Assembly: GCF_028372415.1 (NCBI RefSeq)
Contig: NC_092874.1
Span: 332,090,651-332,154,650, forward strand
DNA: 64,000 bases
Direction of reading: 5' to 3'
Source of the DNA: Notamacropus eugenii
Lineage: Eukaryota; Chordata; Mammalia; Diprotodontia; Macropodidae
Position numbers and translations under genes: made by a program
The notes under the pieces: generated by a model
Database searches by the model: none
Told to the model about the DNA's origin: nothing
What the model saw: only the letters and a program-made list of their open reading frames with translations
Part shown: positions 10,401 to 21,289 of the stretch, one piece after another
How positions within the stretch are numbered: the stretch's first letter is position 1
How the letters are laid out: each line of letters begins with the position of its first letter

Positions 10401-11872
10401 AAAAGTTTTTTAATTTTTAAAACCAAATTCTATGAAAGAATGATAACTCTTAGAGAGTTACCATTAACATTGAGATCAATTTGTGGCTCCACAACCAGAA
10501 TGTTATTATGCTTATCCTCCTGTATTGCCTCCAACATTCTGTCATTTTCTTTTTTTTTTTTTTATCTTTGACAATCTTCTTTGTATGAGGGAGAACCTCA
10601 GATTTGTTTCATTAGCATTTTGTTTATTATTTATGACTTGGAGAATTCTTCATTTGGTTGTTGAGAACTTGTCTTTTCTTCTTTTGAGAATTAGCTGTTC
10701 ATAACATTTGCCTACTTATCTATTGGGAAATAGCTCTTGTTCTCACGTATTTGTCTCAATTTCTAATATATCTTGGATATCAGGACTATGAGAGAAATTT
10801 GTTGCAAAGATTTTTTTCTCCTGTAATTCTAACTGCATTACTTTTGTTTGTGAAAAAAACTTTTATTTTTTTGAATGAATGAAAAAAATATTATGCAATC
10901 AAAATTATGCACTATCTCTTGTGTTCTTCTCTGTTCCTTGTTTGGTCAAAAATTGTCTCCCTATTTGTAGTTTGAAAAAAAAATGCTTTCTGTTTCTTTT
11001 GCTTATGTTATGGGCTACTATTTCTAGGTCATATATCCATTTGGAGTTGATTGTAGTATATGATCAAATCTAATCTCTGTCAGATTGCTTTTCAATTTAC
11101 TCATAAGTTTTTGATGAATAATAAATTTTTACTCTAGTAGATGGAGGTGTCTACTTTATTCCAACACTGCTGCTACACTGAATTGCTTCTGGGTCTTGGT
11201 AAAAAACCTGTTGCTATTAGTGGTTTGACTTTTAACCAGTATGAAATAGTTTTAAAGACTGCTGCTTTACAATACGTGTGTGTGTGTGTATTACAATATA
11301 ATTTAAGATCTTGTAATGCCATGTCCCTTTCCTTTCTGCTTTTTAACATTATTTCCCTTGAGATTCTTGACCTTTTATTCCTCTAGATAAATTTCATTAT
11401 AATTTTATTTCCTTCCATAACATAGTCCTTTCATACTATGATTAATATAATACTAAATCTGAAAAGAATTTAAGTGCTATTGTCATTTTTATTATATTGG
11501 CAGAACCAAATCATAGGTGATTAATATCTCTCCCATTGTTAAAATCTGTCTTTATTTCTGTAAAGGGTGTTTTGTGCTTCCATTCCTATAATTCCTGTGA
11601 GTGTTTTCATAGCTGGACTCCCAGATATTTTATATATAGATATTTTGAAAGGAATTTTTTTCTTTATCTTCCTGCTGGGTTTTGTTAGTAAAGTATAGAA
11701 AAGCTGATGATTTTGGGTTAATCTTATATCCTGCTAAATTATTTAAATTATTAATTAAGTGAAATGTAGTTAACTAGAGTTCAAGAAAAATCTATCATCT
11801 ATAAAAAATGATCATTTTGTTTCCTCTGTTGATACTTATTTCCTCAAATTACTTTTTTCTTATTACTGGAAA
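10401..11872 (-). mobile_element. L1 ORF2 (antisense), right part
   Basis: Antisense ORF2 runs continuously through landmarks such as ATTGGGAAATAGCTCTTG, TTTGGTCAAAAATTGTCTCC, GACTGCTGCTTTACAATACG, TCATTTTTATTATATTGGCA and GGGTTTTGTTAGTAAAGTAT. It is old, with many stops. It is interrupted at 11873 by the nested SINE pair and resumes at 12380. Confidence 0.75.
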
Positions 11873-12377
11873 ACTAGGTTGCACAGTGGATACAATATCA
11901 GGCCTGGAGCCAGGAAGTTTTTTGTTATGGTTGTTCAGTTGTGCCTGACTCTTCCTGATTCCATTTGGGGTTTTCCTAGCAAAGATACTGGAGTGTTTTG
12001 CCATTTCCTTCTCCAGCTCATTCTACAGAGGAGGAAACTGAGGCAAACAGAGGTAAGTGATTTGCCCAGGGTCACACAGATAATAAGTGTTTGAGGCCAG
12101 AGTTGAACTCAGGAAGATGAGTCTTCCTGACTCCAGGCCCAGCACTCTATCTACTTCATACCCTAGCTGCCCTGAGTCAGGAAAGCTTGATTGCAAATCC
12201 TGCCTCAGATACTTACTGGCTCTGACCCTTGACAAGTCAAATAAACTCTATTTGCCTCAGTTTCTCATCTGCAAAGTGAGCTGGAAAAGGAAATGGCAAA
12301 TCACTCCAGTATCTTTGCCAAGAAAACCCCCCAAAAGGGGTGACAAAGCATTGCACATGATTGAAAACAACTAAATA
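11873..12377 (+). mobile_element. Old tRNA-SINE split by a SINE insertion
   Basis: The head (CTAGGTTGCACAGTGG, 11874-11889) lies left of the inserted SINE. The body (CAAATCCTGCCTCAGATAC, then TTTGCCTCAGTTTCTCATC, then GGAAATGGCAAATCACTCCA, then ATCTTTGCCAAGAAAACCCC) lies right of it at 12186-12377. Joining the two flanks gives a normal SINE order. Confidence 0.8.
11918..12173 (-). mobile_element. tRNA-SINE inserted antisense in another SINE
   Basis: Read antisense, it starts with GGGCAGCTAGGG at 12173 and passes through B-box-like and core sequence to GGAAATGGCAAAACACTCCA and AAAGATACTGG-type distal sequence. It is flanked by an imperfect direct repeat: GAGCCAGGAAG (11907-11917) and GAGTCAGGAAAG (12174-12185), which is what a target-site duplication would look like. 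Confidence 0.8.
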
Positions 12378-14190
12378 ATAACAAAATTGATCCAATAATA
12401 GAGGAGACAAAGGAATGTCTTGGCTTGACCTCTGATCCTTTTTGAAGGGTCTCTATCATTTTTCCCATAGAGATAATGTTAGTTTTTGGTTTTAGATAAG
12501 TGATATTTATTTATCATATTGAGAAGAGGTACATTTGTTCCTATAATTTTTAATGTTTTTAACTTAAAGGAGTGTTTTTTATTAGAAGTTTTTTCTTATC
12601 TATTGATACAATCATGAAATTTTTGATGTTTTTCTATTAATCCAGTCTATTAGGTTTATAATTTTCCTAACATTGACTCAAATCTGCATTGATGATTTTA
12701 ATTCAAGTTGGTGGTAATACATAATCTTTTTAATATTTTGTTGTAACTGCTTTGCTAATATCCTATTAAACATTTTTATACAAATATTAATTAGCAATTT
12801 TAGTCTATGGTTTTCTGTCTCTGTTTTATTTCTCCCTGGTTTAATTATTAGGAGGATATTTGTCTCATAAAAAAAATTTTATAGGCTCATTTCTTTGCCT
12901 ATTTTCACGAACAAATTATGTAATATTATAATTCATTGCTCTTTGAATATTTTATTGAACCTACTTTTAAATTCATCTGATCCTGAGATTTTTTTTTCTT
13001 TGAGAGTTCCCTTCTTTGAGAGTTCTTTTTGGAGACTGAGTTACAAAAATTTCCTATTTCTTATTCAGCTAACCTGAATATTTAAAATTTTTGTAAATAT
13101 TTATCAGTTTTGCTGACATAATTAGACAGAATAATATCTTATAATTTTTATTTCCTCTTAATTTGTTTAAAATTTTTCTTGTATATTTCTAATGTTGATT
13201 ATTTGGTTTTTCTCTTTTTATCAGATTAACTAATAGTTTACCTGTTTTATTTGCTTTTTTTAAAAAATGACTCCTAATTTAACAATTCAATGAATTCTTT
13301 TGCTCTCAGTTTGGTTATTTCTTCTTTCATTTTCAGAATTTGCATTTTTGTGTTTCATTGTAATCCTTTTCCTGTTTTTTCTAGATTTTTAAAGTTACAT
13401 GTCCAGTTCACTGATCTGTTTTTAAGTTCTTCTTTTATTGATGAAAGGTTTTATAGAAATAAATTTTATCCTGAGAAATGTTTTAACTAACTCCTAAAAG
13501 TTTTGATACACTGTCTCATTGTTGTCATTTTCTGTGCTGAAATTACTTGTTCCTATGATTTGTTCTTTGACCCACATATTCTCTAGGATTAAGTTATTAA
13601 ATCTCTATTTGAATTTGAATCCTTTTCTCAAAGACCCGTTATGGATTATAAATTTTGTTTTTCTTTGGTCAATAAAGGATGTGTTTACTATTTTTGTTTT
13701 TTTGCATTTGTTTATGAGTTTTTTATGGCCTAACACATGATCAATTTTTGTAAAATTCTCTACTCAGTAGAGAAATGTGTGTGTGTGTGTATATGTGTGT
13801 GTGTATGTGTATGTGTGTGTGTTTACATATTCCTTTATTCAGTTATTACTAAAAGTGCAGGTTTGGTTCATTTGTTTGGTTCATTTGGCTCTTCACTAGT
13901 GGAAAGAATGATTACTCAATCTTCCATGCCTGTGTGAGGAACAGAGTTGGTGAGAGCTTTTGAGAAGAGATTATTCTTTTGGCTCCAAAGATATGGGAGA
14001 TCACCAAGAAACTGGCAAATGATCTCCTCTAGGCTTAAAAGTAGTAGGTGGAATTTTGACTTCCCTCTTTGTTTCTGCAGTCTGTTGGAATGGCTTTGTG
14101 GGTTCTCCTTTTCTGCTACTGTAGCTCAACTGATTTTTTTTTGTATGAGCTCACAGATACCTAGGTATATCAACATATTATCTATATTCA
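12378..14190 (-). mobile_element. L1 ORF2 (antisense), left part of the protein
   Basis: Continuation of the antisense L1 from 10401. Landmarks such as AATCTGCATTGATGATTT, CTATGGTTTTCTGTCTCTG, AAATTCATCTGATCCTGAG, TTTTGCTCTCAGTTTGGTTA and CCTATGATTTGTTCTTTGAC place it in the reverse-transcriptase and linker part of ORF2. No long frame survives. From 14200 to 14620 nothing is recognised. Confidence 0.7.
13777..13822. repeat. (TG)n microsatellite, interrupted
   Basis: TG units with TATG interruptions lie within the antisense L1. Confidence 0.9.
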
Positions 14191-14620
14191 TGTAAACAAC
14201 TACTTTTGAGCCATTACAGGACTCATTCAGCAATACTTTTCCTGTTTTTATTTCCTTTTAGCTTTTAATCATTTTGAAAATGAGGATAGAGCTATTTTTA
14301 AAATAGCAAAAGGTGGTCAGAGCACTGTGCTCCAGTACAGTCTTCTTTTATCTCTCTGACATTTAGAGATCAAAGGATTCTTATTTAATTATTAATAATA
14401 GCTCCATGTGTGTTATTAATGATCATTCCACTATTGATGTGTAAAAAAAAAAGTCTCATTAAATCAAAGGCTTAGTTAGACATCAAAAAAGAAAAGAAAA
14501 TATCCAATTCAATAGTAAAACTAACCCAAATTCGTGGTTATCTCTAGCCAATAAATTACTGTTTACATTTCTGAACTGCTGAAAGGACTTTAGTGTACAC
14601 AAATGACTTTTAAAATAAAC

Positions 14621-15262
14621 TTAATCATAGCCAAAACAATCCTGAGAACAAACTGCATACTCTTTGATGGTGGAATAGATTAATAATTTGTGGTCTAGCT
14701 CCCTTTATCCAAGGAGTAAAAGATGAGCTTAGATGGACATCCACAGGATAAAACAGAAATTATAGGTGTATTCTGATCCAAAGACCACTAGGGGCAGTGA
14801 CTGCTCCAGAAGAAGACAGTTCCCCCCTGTCCTTTTGAACTTAAGGAGGGGAAGAGTTGAAATCTCATAAAAAAGTGAGAAGTAACACACACACACAAAG
14901 GAATGGTCAGGGACTCAGAGATTGAAAGAGAGAGATGAGATGGGATGTGAAGGCAAGGGAGCTACCACTGGCTTCTGCAATTGCTTCCTTGCCCAAAAGG
15001 CTTCAACCATGCTGAAGTAGCTTCAACCGCTGAAGGATGAAAGTTCCCTCTGTGGCCCATAAAGAAGAAAGGATGGGAGGGGACAGTTGCCATGGCTCCT
15101 GCCCTTTGTTTGCTGAGGAAGACAAAAGTGATACTCCTTTTCTCCTCTCTTTCCTCTACCTCTATTCCCTTCAAAAGCTTATTTCTATTTCTTTAAAGTT
15201 TATGTTGCATTTCTGTCCACCTAGTCTCTAAAAGTGGGTGTTAAGATAAAACTGATTAAATG
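14621..15262. other. Unassigned, possibly LTR-derived sequence
   Basis: No coding frame or L1/SINE landmark is recognised. The right part ends with a pyrimidine-rich run, AAAGTTTATGTTGCATTTC and a GTGGGTGTTAAGAT motif, which resembles the end of some marsupial LTRs, but I see neither a partner LTR nor a primer-binding site. This is a weak impression only. Confidence 0.2.
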
Positions 15263-15274
15263 TGTTTTGTTTCA

Positions 15275-15415
15275 TAGGATTGTAGATTTAGAGCCAGAAG
15301 GGATCTTACTGATAATCAAGTCCAACCCCCTCATTTTACAGATGAGGAAACTGAGACTCAGGATTCCCAACTAGTAAGTACCTGAGGCAGGATTTTAACT
15401 CAAGACTGATTCCAA
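15275..15415 (-). repeat. MIR-type SINE tail
   Basis: Antisense SINE tail and core: TTGTAGATTTAGAGCCAGAA, then AAGTCCAACCCCCTCATTTT, then ACAGATGAGGAAACTGAGAC. The region 15416-15470 is GA-rich, and 15475-15955 has no recognisable feature. Confidence 0.75.
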
Positions 15416-15956
15416 AGTGGGGGAGAGGGGGAGAGAAAAAAGGAGAGGAAGGAGAGGAAAGATGAAAAAGAGATTTTGCTTTCTAATTTGCTAAAAAAAA
15501 TATTCCTCAGATGGGGGCTTAGGACAAATCAGAAATCTTCAATGATACCTCTTTTTAAAGCTTTCCCAAATCAAGGAAAAGATTAGATGAATCTGTACAG
15601 TCCTAGACACAAATGAATTAGCAGTATTCTTAGAGGAGGAGGCTTAATAAATAGGGAGCTGACTCACTTCCCTTAGAAGCAGTGGTCTCAAACAACTTTC
15701 CACCCCACTGGTCTCTTCAGAATTAGGTTAAAAGGGCTTATTTCCCCTTCCTCAGAAGCAAAGTAGAGGGGTCTTAGTAAGGAAGAAATCATGGGATTGG
15801 CAGTAGGAAGAAACTGAGAAAGAATGGCTTTATCCACATAAAGAAGAGGAGTCAGAGAGAAGGAATAGTTAGTGTTCTCCTTCAATCAAACTCCATATCA
15901 ATAACTACTTGTGGTTTCTGGAATTATGAGTATATTATTACGCCATAAGTAGTAAT

Positions 15957-16038
15957 AAGCTGTGTGTAGAGGCATATGTTGTAATTCCTGCTATTAGGAA
16001 GGCTGAAACTGGTGAATAGATTGAGTTTGGAAGTTCTG
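15957..16038 (+). ncRNA. 7SL RNA-like fragment (pseudogene)
   Basis: The 59 positions 15980-16038 align without gaps to the 5' (Alu-domain) part of mammalian 7SL RNA as I remember it. About 43 of 59 bases match, and the differences are mostly C-to-T or G-to-A. Shared landmarks are TGTA, GGCTGA, TTGAGT and AGTTCTG. 7SL is the RNA of the signal recognition particle. This piece is far too short and mutated to function; it is probably a retrotransposed fragment. Confidence 0.5.
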
Positions 16039-16060
16039 TAGGAGCTCTTGACATACCTTA

Positions 16061-16160
16061 GAAGTAATAGGGAGTCATTGACATTTATTGAGCTGGAGTG
16101 GGGGTGGGGTTAGTGGAATGGTGATCAAAGTCAAACTTATGCTTTAAGAAGGTTAGTTTG
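16061..16160 (-). repeat. L2 LINE fragment, piece 1
   Basis: Antisense L2 coding sequence: TAATAGGGAGTCATTGACAT, then GTGATCAAAGTCAAACTTAT, then GCTTTAAGAAGGTTAGTTTG. It continues after the L1 insertion at 17965. Confidence 0.65.
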
Positions 16161-17964
16161 GAGATAGAAAGAGAAATTCCATTTAAAAGTACTGTAGATA
16201 TTATAAAATATTTGGGAATCTACCTACCAAAACAAACCCAGGAACTACATGAACACAATTACAAAACACTTTTCACACAAATAAAGTCAGATCTAAATAA
16301 CTGGAAAAATATCAGTTGCTCATGGGTAGGCTGAGCTAGCATAATAAAAATGACAATTCCACCTAAGTTAATTTACTTATTCAATGCCATACCAATCAAA
16401 CTACCAAAAATTTATTTTATAGAGTTAGAAAAAATAATAACAAAACTCATCTGGAAGAACAAAAGGTCCAGCATATTAAGGGAATTAATGAAAAGAAATG
16501 CTAGGGAAGGTGGTCTAGCCATGAAGATCTTAAGTTGTTTTATAAAGCAGCAATCATCAAAACTACTTGGTACTGACTAAGAAATAGAGAGGTAGATCAG
16601 TGGAATAGTTTGGTACACAAGACACAGTAGTCAAAGACTCTAGTAATCCACTATTTGATAAACCCAAGGTCTCTACTTTCTGGGAGAACTCAGTATTTGA
16701 CAAAAACTGCTGAGAAAACTGAGAAACAGCATGGCAGAAACTGGGCATAGACCAACGTCTTACACCGTATATCAAAATAAAGTCCAAATGGGTACATGAT
16801 TTAGACATAAAGACTGATACTATAAGCAAATTAGGTGAGTAAACAATAGTTTTCCTGTCAGATTTATGGAGAATGGAGAAGTTTATGACCAAAAAGAGAT
16901 AGAGAACATTATGAAATGCAAAATGGATAATTTTGATCACATTAAATTGGAAAATTATTACGCAAACAAAGTCAATGCAACCAAGATTAGGAGGAAAGCA
17001 ATAATTTGGGAAAGAATTTTTACAACCAGTATCTCTAATAAAAGTCTCATTTCTAAAATATATAGAGAAATGAGTCAAATATACAAGAATACAAGTCATT
17101 CCCCAGTTGACAAATTGTCAAAGATTATGAATAGGCAGTTTTCAGAGGAAAAGTTGTTTATAGTCATATGAAAAAGCTCTCTCAATCTTCATTGATTAGA
17201 GAAATGCAAATCAAAGCAATTCTTAGGTACCACATCACACCTATCAGATTGGCTAACATGACGAAACAGGAAAATTATAAATGACGGAAGAGATGTGGGA
17301 AAATTGGAACACTAATCTATTGTTGGTAGAGTTGTAAACTGATCCAACCATTATGGAGAGCAATTTGGAACTATGCCCAAATGGCTATAAAAATGTGTAT
17401 ACCTTGACCCAGCAATACCACTTTTAGTGCTGTATCCCAAGCAAATCATATATATGGGAAAAACACTCACATGTATAAAAATATTTATAGCCATCTTTTT
17501 TTGTGTTAGCCAAGAACTAGAATTTGAGGGAATGACCATCAATTAGGGAATGGCTGAGCAAGTTGTGGCATATGAATGTAATGGAATATTATTGTGCTAT
17601 AAGAAATGATGAGCAGGCAGATTTCAGAAAAACCTGGAAAGACTTATATGAATAGATGTTGAGTGAAGTGGGCAGAAACAGGAGAACATTGTACACAGTA
17701 ACAGCAACATTGTGTGATGACTGACTTTGATAGGCTTATCTCTGCTTAGCAACACAAGGATTCAAAACAACTCCAAAAGACCCATGATGGAAAATGCCAT
17801 CCACATCCAGAGAAAGAAATATGGAGTCTGAATGCAGATAGCAGCATATTATTTGCTCTCTTTTTTGTTTTGTTTTGTTTTTTCTTTTTTATGGTTCCTC
17901 CCATCCATTCTAATTTGTCTATACAACATGACTAATGTGAAACTTTGTTTTCTTTTTTTAGAGA
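16161..17964 (+). mobile_element. L1, 5'-truncated, ORF2 C-terminal half plus 3' end
   Basis: Sense L1 from the thumb region of ORF2 to a T/A-rich 3' end. Blocks seen include [17 protein letters not shown] (16374), [17 protein letters not shown] (16425), MENGEVYDQKEIENIMKCKM (16866) and EYYCAIRND-type sequence (17580). It split an antisense L2 copy: TTAGTTTG occurs at 16153-16160 and again at 17965-17972, with GATAG a few bases on in both places, so a short target-site duplication is likely. Confidence 0.85.
16350..16580 (+). pseudogene. L1 ORF2p thumb-region remnant
   Basis: A 77-codon open stretch with the L1 blocks [26 protein letters not shown] and [10 protein letters not shown]. It continues in other frames downstream (frameshifts near 16580 and 16860). 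Part of the L1 at 16161-17964. Confidence 0.8.
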
Positions 17965-18110
17965 TTAGTTTGATAGCTAAGTTGAAAATGACCGGAAGTA
18001 GGGAGAGACTTAGGCAGGGAGACCAACCCAAAGGTTATTTCAATAGTCCAGGCATGAAGTTTTCACCAGCGTAGTGGCCGTGTCAGAAGAGAAAAGGAGA
18101 GAGTATTAGG
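17965..18110 (-). repeat. L2 LINE fragment, piece 2
   Basis: Antisense L2: GAGACTTAGGCAGGGAGACC, then AAAGGTTATTTCAATAGTCC, then AGGCATGAAG. It is collinear with piece 1 once the L1 is removed. Confidence 0.7.
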
Positions 18111-18605
18111 CATGAAATCTAGCCTCAGACACTTACTAGTTATCTGACCCTACACATCATTTAGCTTCTGTTTCTTTCTGTTTCCTCATATACAAAATGG
18201 AGGGGCAGCTAGGTGGTGCAGTGGGTAGAGCACCAGTGCAGGAGTCAGGAGGACCTGAGTTCAAATCTCACCTCACACACTTGACACTCACTAGCTGTGT
18301 GACCTTGGGCAAGTCACTTAACCCCAATTGCCTCATGCTGGGTCATTTACAGTCATCCTGATGAATATCTGGTCACTGGATTCAGATGGCTCTGGAGGAG
18401 AAGTGAGGCTGGTGACCTGCACAGCCCTCCCTCACTCAAAACAAAGTCAAGTGCAAGTCATATCATTATTTCTCTGATGGCATCGTCTTCTTTGGCAACG
18501 AAGAATGAACACATACACACGTATAAAACTACTACTCATGACGATAAAATTAGATGATATTTGCCAAGTGTTTTTGCAAACCTTAAAGCTATGTAATAAT
18601 GAGCT
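18111..18605 (+). repeat. Old MIR-type SINE split by a younger SINE
   Basis: The left half (CTAGCCTCAGACACTTACTAG, shortened here to CCTCAGACACTTACTAG, then GTTTCCTCATATACAAAATGG) and the right half (TTTTGCAAACCTTAAAGC, 18574-18591) are separated by the SINE at 18202-18525. The whole sits in the antisense L2. Confidence 0.7.
18202..18525 (+). mobile_element. WSINE1-like CORE-SINE, near full length
   Basis: The tRNA-like head (GGGGCAGCTAGGTGGTGCAG; B box GAGTTCAAATCTCAC) is followed by the CORE segment (TAGCTGTGTGACCTTGGGCA). A long second domain follows (CAGTCATCCTGATGAATATC, TTCAGATGGCTCTGGAGGAG, GACCTGCACAGCCCTCCCTC, GTCTTCTTTGGCAACGAAG), ending in an A/C-rich tail. This domain order is what I associate with Australian marsupial SINEs; the name is from memory. 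The A and B boxes would form an internal RNA polymerase III promoter. Confidence 0.75.
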
Positions 18606-18690
18606 AACTTTTAAGGGGATAATAGGACTTGACAATAGATGGGATATGGGGAGTGAGTGAGAGTACAAAGTTTCAAGACTGAAGGCCTGG
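18606..18690 (-). repeat. L2 LINE fragment, piece 3
   Basis: Antisense L2: ATAGGACTTGACAATAGATG, then GGATATGGGGAGTGAGTGAG. It is collinear with pieces 2 and 4. From 18700 to 18955 the sequence is not recognised. Confidence 0.6.
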
Positions 18691-18955
18691 GAAGATAGTG
18701 TCCCATTCCACTGCAGGCCATACATTCTGGACTGTGTGTGCTAAGCCTCTGAAGCCACTTTGCCATAGAAGCTCACCCTGGCCCCAGAATTCACACAATG
18801 GAAATGCCCTCCACCGCAGGTGGCCTCTTCCTCTAATTGGATAGCTTCTCCAAGAGCCTCCTTTTAAGAAGGGGCACACATGGTACCTAGGCCAGCCACA
18901 TCTTAATTCCTCACAGGCTGCACTCTAGGCTTTCTCTACCACGCCTTGTATCAGC

Positions 18956-19645
18956 GACCTTCCTTTTTGAAATTTATGTTTTAAATTTAGTACCTTATTT
19001 TTCCCCAGTTACATGTAAAGATAATTTTAACTTCCATTTTTGAAACTTTGAGTTCCAAATTCTCTCCCTTCCTCTCTCCCCACACCCCTCTTTGAGAAGG
19101 CAATCAATTCAATATAAGTTATATATGTGTAGTCATGAAAAACATATCCAGAATAGTCCTGTTGTGAAAGAAATCATAGACCAAAAAAAACTCAAGAAAA
19201 AATAAAGTAAAAAAAATTGCTTCAATCTGCCTTCAGACACCATCAGTTCTTTCTCTGGGGAGAGATAAGCTTTTTCATCCTAAGTACTTCAGAGATGTCA
19301 TGGAACATTGTATTGCTGAGAATTGCTGAGTCATTCACAGCTGCTCATCCTACAATATTGCTGCTACTTTGTACACAGTACATTTCACTTTGCATCAGCC
19401 CATGCAAGTTTTTGCAGGTTTTTCTGAGAGTGGCCTGCTCGTCTCTTCTTATAGTACAACAATATTCCATCATAATCACATACCACAATTTGTTCAGTCA
19501 TTCTCCCAGGTGATGGGCAGCCCCTCAACTTCTAATTCTCTGCCCCCAGAAAAGAGGTGCTATAAATATTTTTGTATATATAGGTCATTTTCCTTTTTCT
19601 TTTTTAAAAACCTCTCTTTTGACATACAAACCTAGTAGCTGTTAT
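18956..19645 (-). mobile_element. L1, 3'UTR plus ORF2 C-terminus
   Basis: Antisense L1: TTACATGTAAAGATAATTTT, TGAGAAGGCAATCAATTCAA, CAGACACCATCAGTTCTTTC, TACAATATTGCTGCTACTTT and ATATTCCATCATAATCACAT. It is 5'-truncated near 19640. Confidence 0.8.
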
Positions 19646-19689
19646 CTTGTTTTTTCACCTTCCTTTTATGAAATATGCAATTTAAATTC

Positions 19690-19765
19690 CTTGAAAACTT
19701 CCCAGCACTTGACACAATGTCTGGTACATAGTAGACCCTTGTTAAATGCTTGTTCAATGATTGAC
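19690..19765 (+). repeat. L2/MIR 3' terminus
   Basis: AGCACTTGACACAATGTCTG, then GTACATAGTAGACCCTTGTT, then AAATGCTTG: the 3' terminal motif shared by L2 and MIR-family elements. Confidence 0.6.
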
Positions 19766-20050
19766 AGTAATAGGGAAGTTCTGAAAAGGGGAATGTTTGG
19801 GAGAAAAGGTAAAGAGTTTAATTCTGGCTATGTTGAGTTCAAGATGTCAATGCAACAACCAGTTCTAGATGTCCAGTAGACAAGAGATACAAGACTGGAA
19901 GTGAGAAGAGAGATGAGGGCTAGATAAATAGGCCTGAAAATCATCTGCATAAAGATTATACTTTTATCCACAGAAGCTGAGGAAATCAGCCAGGGAAAGT
20001 ATACAGAGGGAGAAGAGAACAGGGTCCATAACAGAGATTTGGGTGAAGGT
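19766..20050 (-). repeat. L2 LINE fragment, piece 4
   Basis: Antisense L2: ACAGTAATAGGGAAGTTCTG, GTTGAGTTCAAGATGTCAAT, TAGATGTCCAGTAGACAAGA, AATCATCTGCATAAAGATTA and AGAGGGAGAAGAGAACAGGG. This last piece of the split L2 encodes, on the minus strand, the RT/thumb region. From 20050 to 20245 and 20353 to 20690 nothing is recognised. Confidence 0.75.
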
Positions 20051-20245
20051 GGTAAAGAGTTCTTCTTCCTGACCCATAATAAGGATTGGTGGCTGAGCAG
20101 GAAGCGTCATCCTTTTTGTGATATTCCTTGATGTTCCTGGAGCTATTTCTTCTCATGGTTAACACTTTATGACAAGAGATCTACAGTGAACTGCAAACCC
20201 AACATATGGACATGATGCTTTAGATCCAGGACTTAATCCTTCCAA

Positions 20246-20352
20246 AGCTGGGTAGGGGTGGGGGGGGTGGGGGAGGGGGAGAAAGAGAGAGACAGAGACA
20301 GAGAGAGGCACAGAGACACAGAGAGAGAGAGACCAAGAGAGAGAGAAAAGCA
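20246..20352. repeat. G-rich then GA/CA-rich low-complexity tract
   Basis: A G-rich run (20252-20280) is followed by imperfect GAGA and CAGAGA units. Confidence 0.9.
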
Positions 20353-20689
20353 TGGAATTTTTGGATTTAGTTCTTGAATGTTCTATCATTCCTTCAGGGA
20401 GCTGTTACATTGTTTGTTTTGTCTTCACCATGTTTCAATTTTAGTTGCCTTTCCCTGCTTTTGTACAGGTTATGTTGTGCTTCTTGGATTCCCACAGTCA
20501 GAATTGACCAGTAACAGATCATTTAAAATCATTTAAATGGTGGAAAGTCTTCTAGAATACCTTAAAGACCTTTCCATAGGAGGGTAGAGTGTGCTGGTAG
20601 TAATATCATAACCCCTACCCCCATGAAAGTTAGGTTAATGTTTCTTTAAAAGGTATTGAAACTGTTCTCAAGACATGATTGCTCAAGAG

Positions 20690-21265
20690 ATTAAAGGCCC
20701 AGGCTATTTCCCTATTGGGGGGAAGCAGGACCCCAAGCTCTATATCGAGGCTTAACCCAAATACCCACAAAATACAAGTTCTACACTGAACATACATAAC
20801 AATTAGCTAAGAAACCCACTTATCTAATTTGATAGCAAAACAGAAATCAGAGTATGTATACACAGTAGAATGAAGGAGCTCTCCCATTGGGAGCAAGGTA
20901 ACAGCTCAGCCAAGAGAGAGAAAGAGTCCCAGATCTCACCCAAGGGGAAGTATCTAGAGCAGCAAACTGGGCATAGGGATGTGATGGAGGCTGCTAGCTT
21001 CTCTCACACCTTCCCAGAGTCTTTTCCTCCAGCATCCTGAAATGAGGTTGGCCTTGTTCATCCCCTCTCTCAAAGCAAGAAGCCAAAAATGCCTGAAGCA
21101 GCTCAAAGCTTGAAGATAACTTGAAGAAGACTAAAGAGCTCCCGTTTCTCCCACTTTTGTCAATCCCACTCCCACTCCCCACGTAGGAGCAGGGTGTTGA
21201 TCTTCACCAATGAGTGAAGAGTCCCCTACCAATGGACTTTGAGACTAGGACTACACTAGCAACTA
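20690..21265. other. Unassigned stretch
   Basis: The sequence is balanced in composition (less AT-rich than its surroundings) with no recognised repeat landmark and only short open frames. A decayed LTR or other old insertion is possible. No function is proposed. Confidence 0.2.
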
Positions 21266-21289
21266 AGTAGGAGTAAATATTTAGCTCTT

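Noticed and set aside
18202..18275. tRNA-like sequence with A and B boxes
   Set aside because: It is the head of a SINE: the anticodon arm is not tRNA-like and SINE core follows directly.
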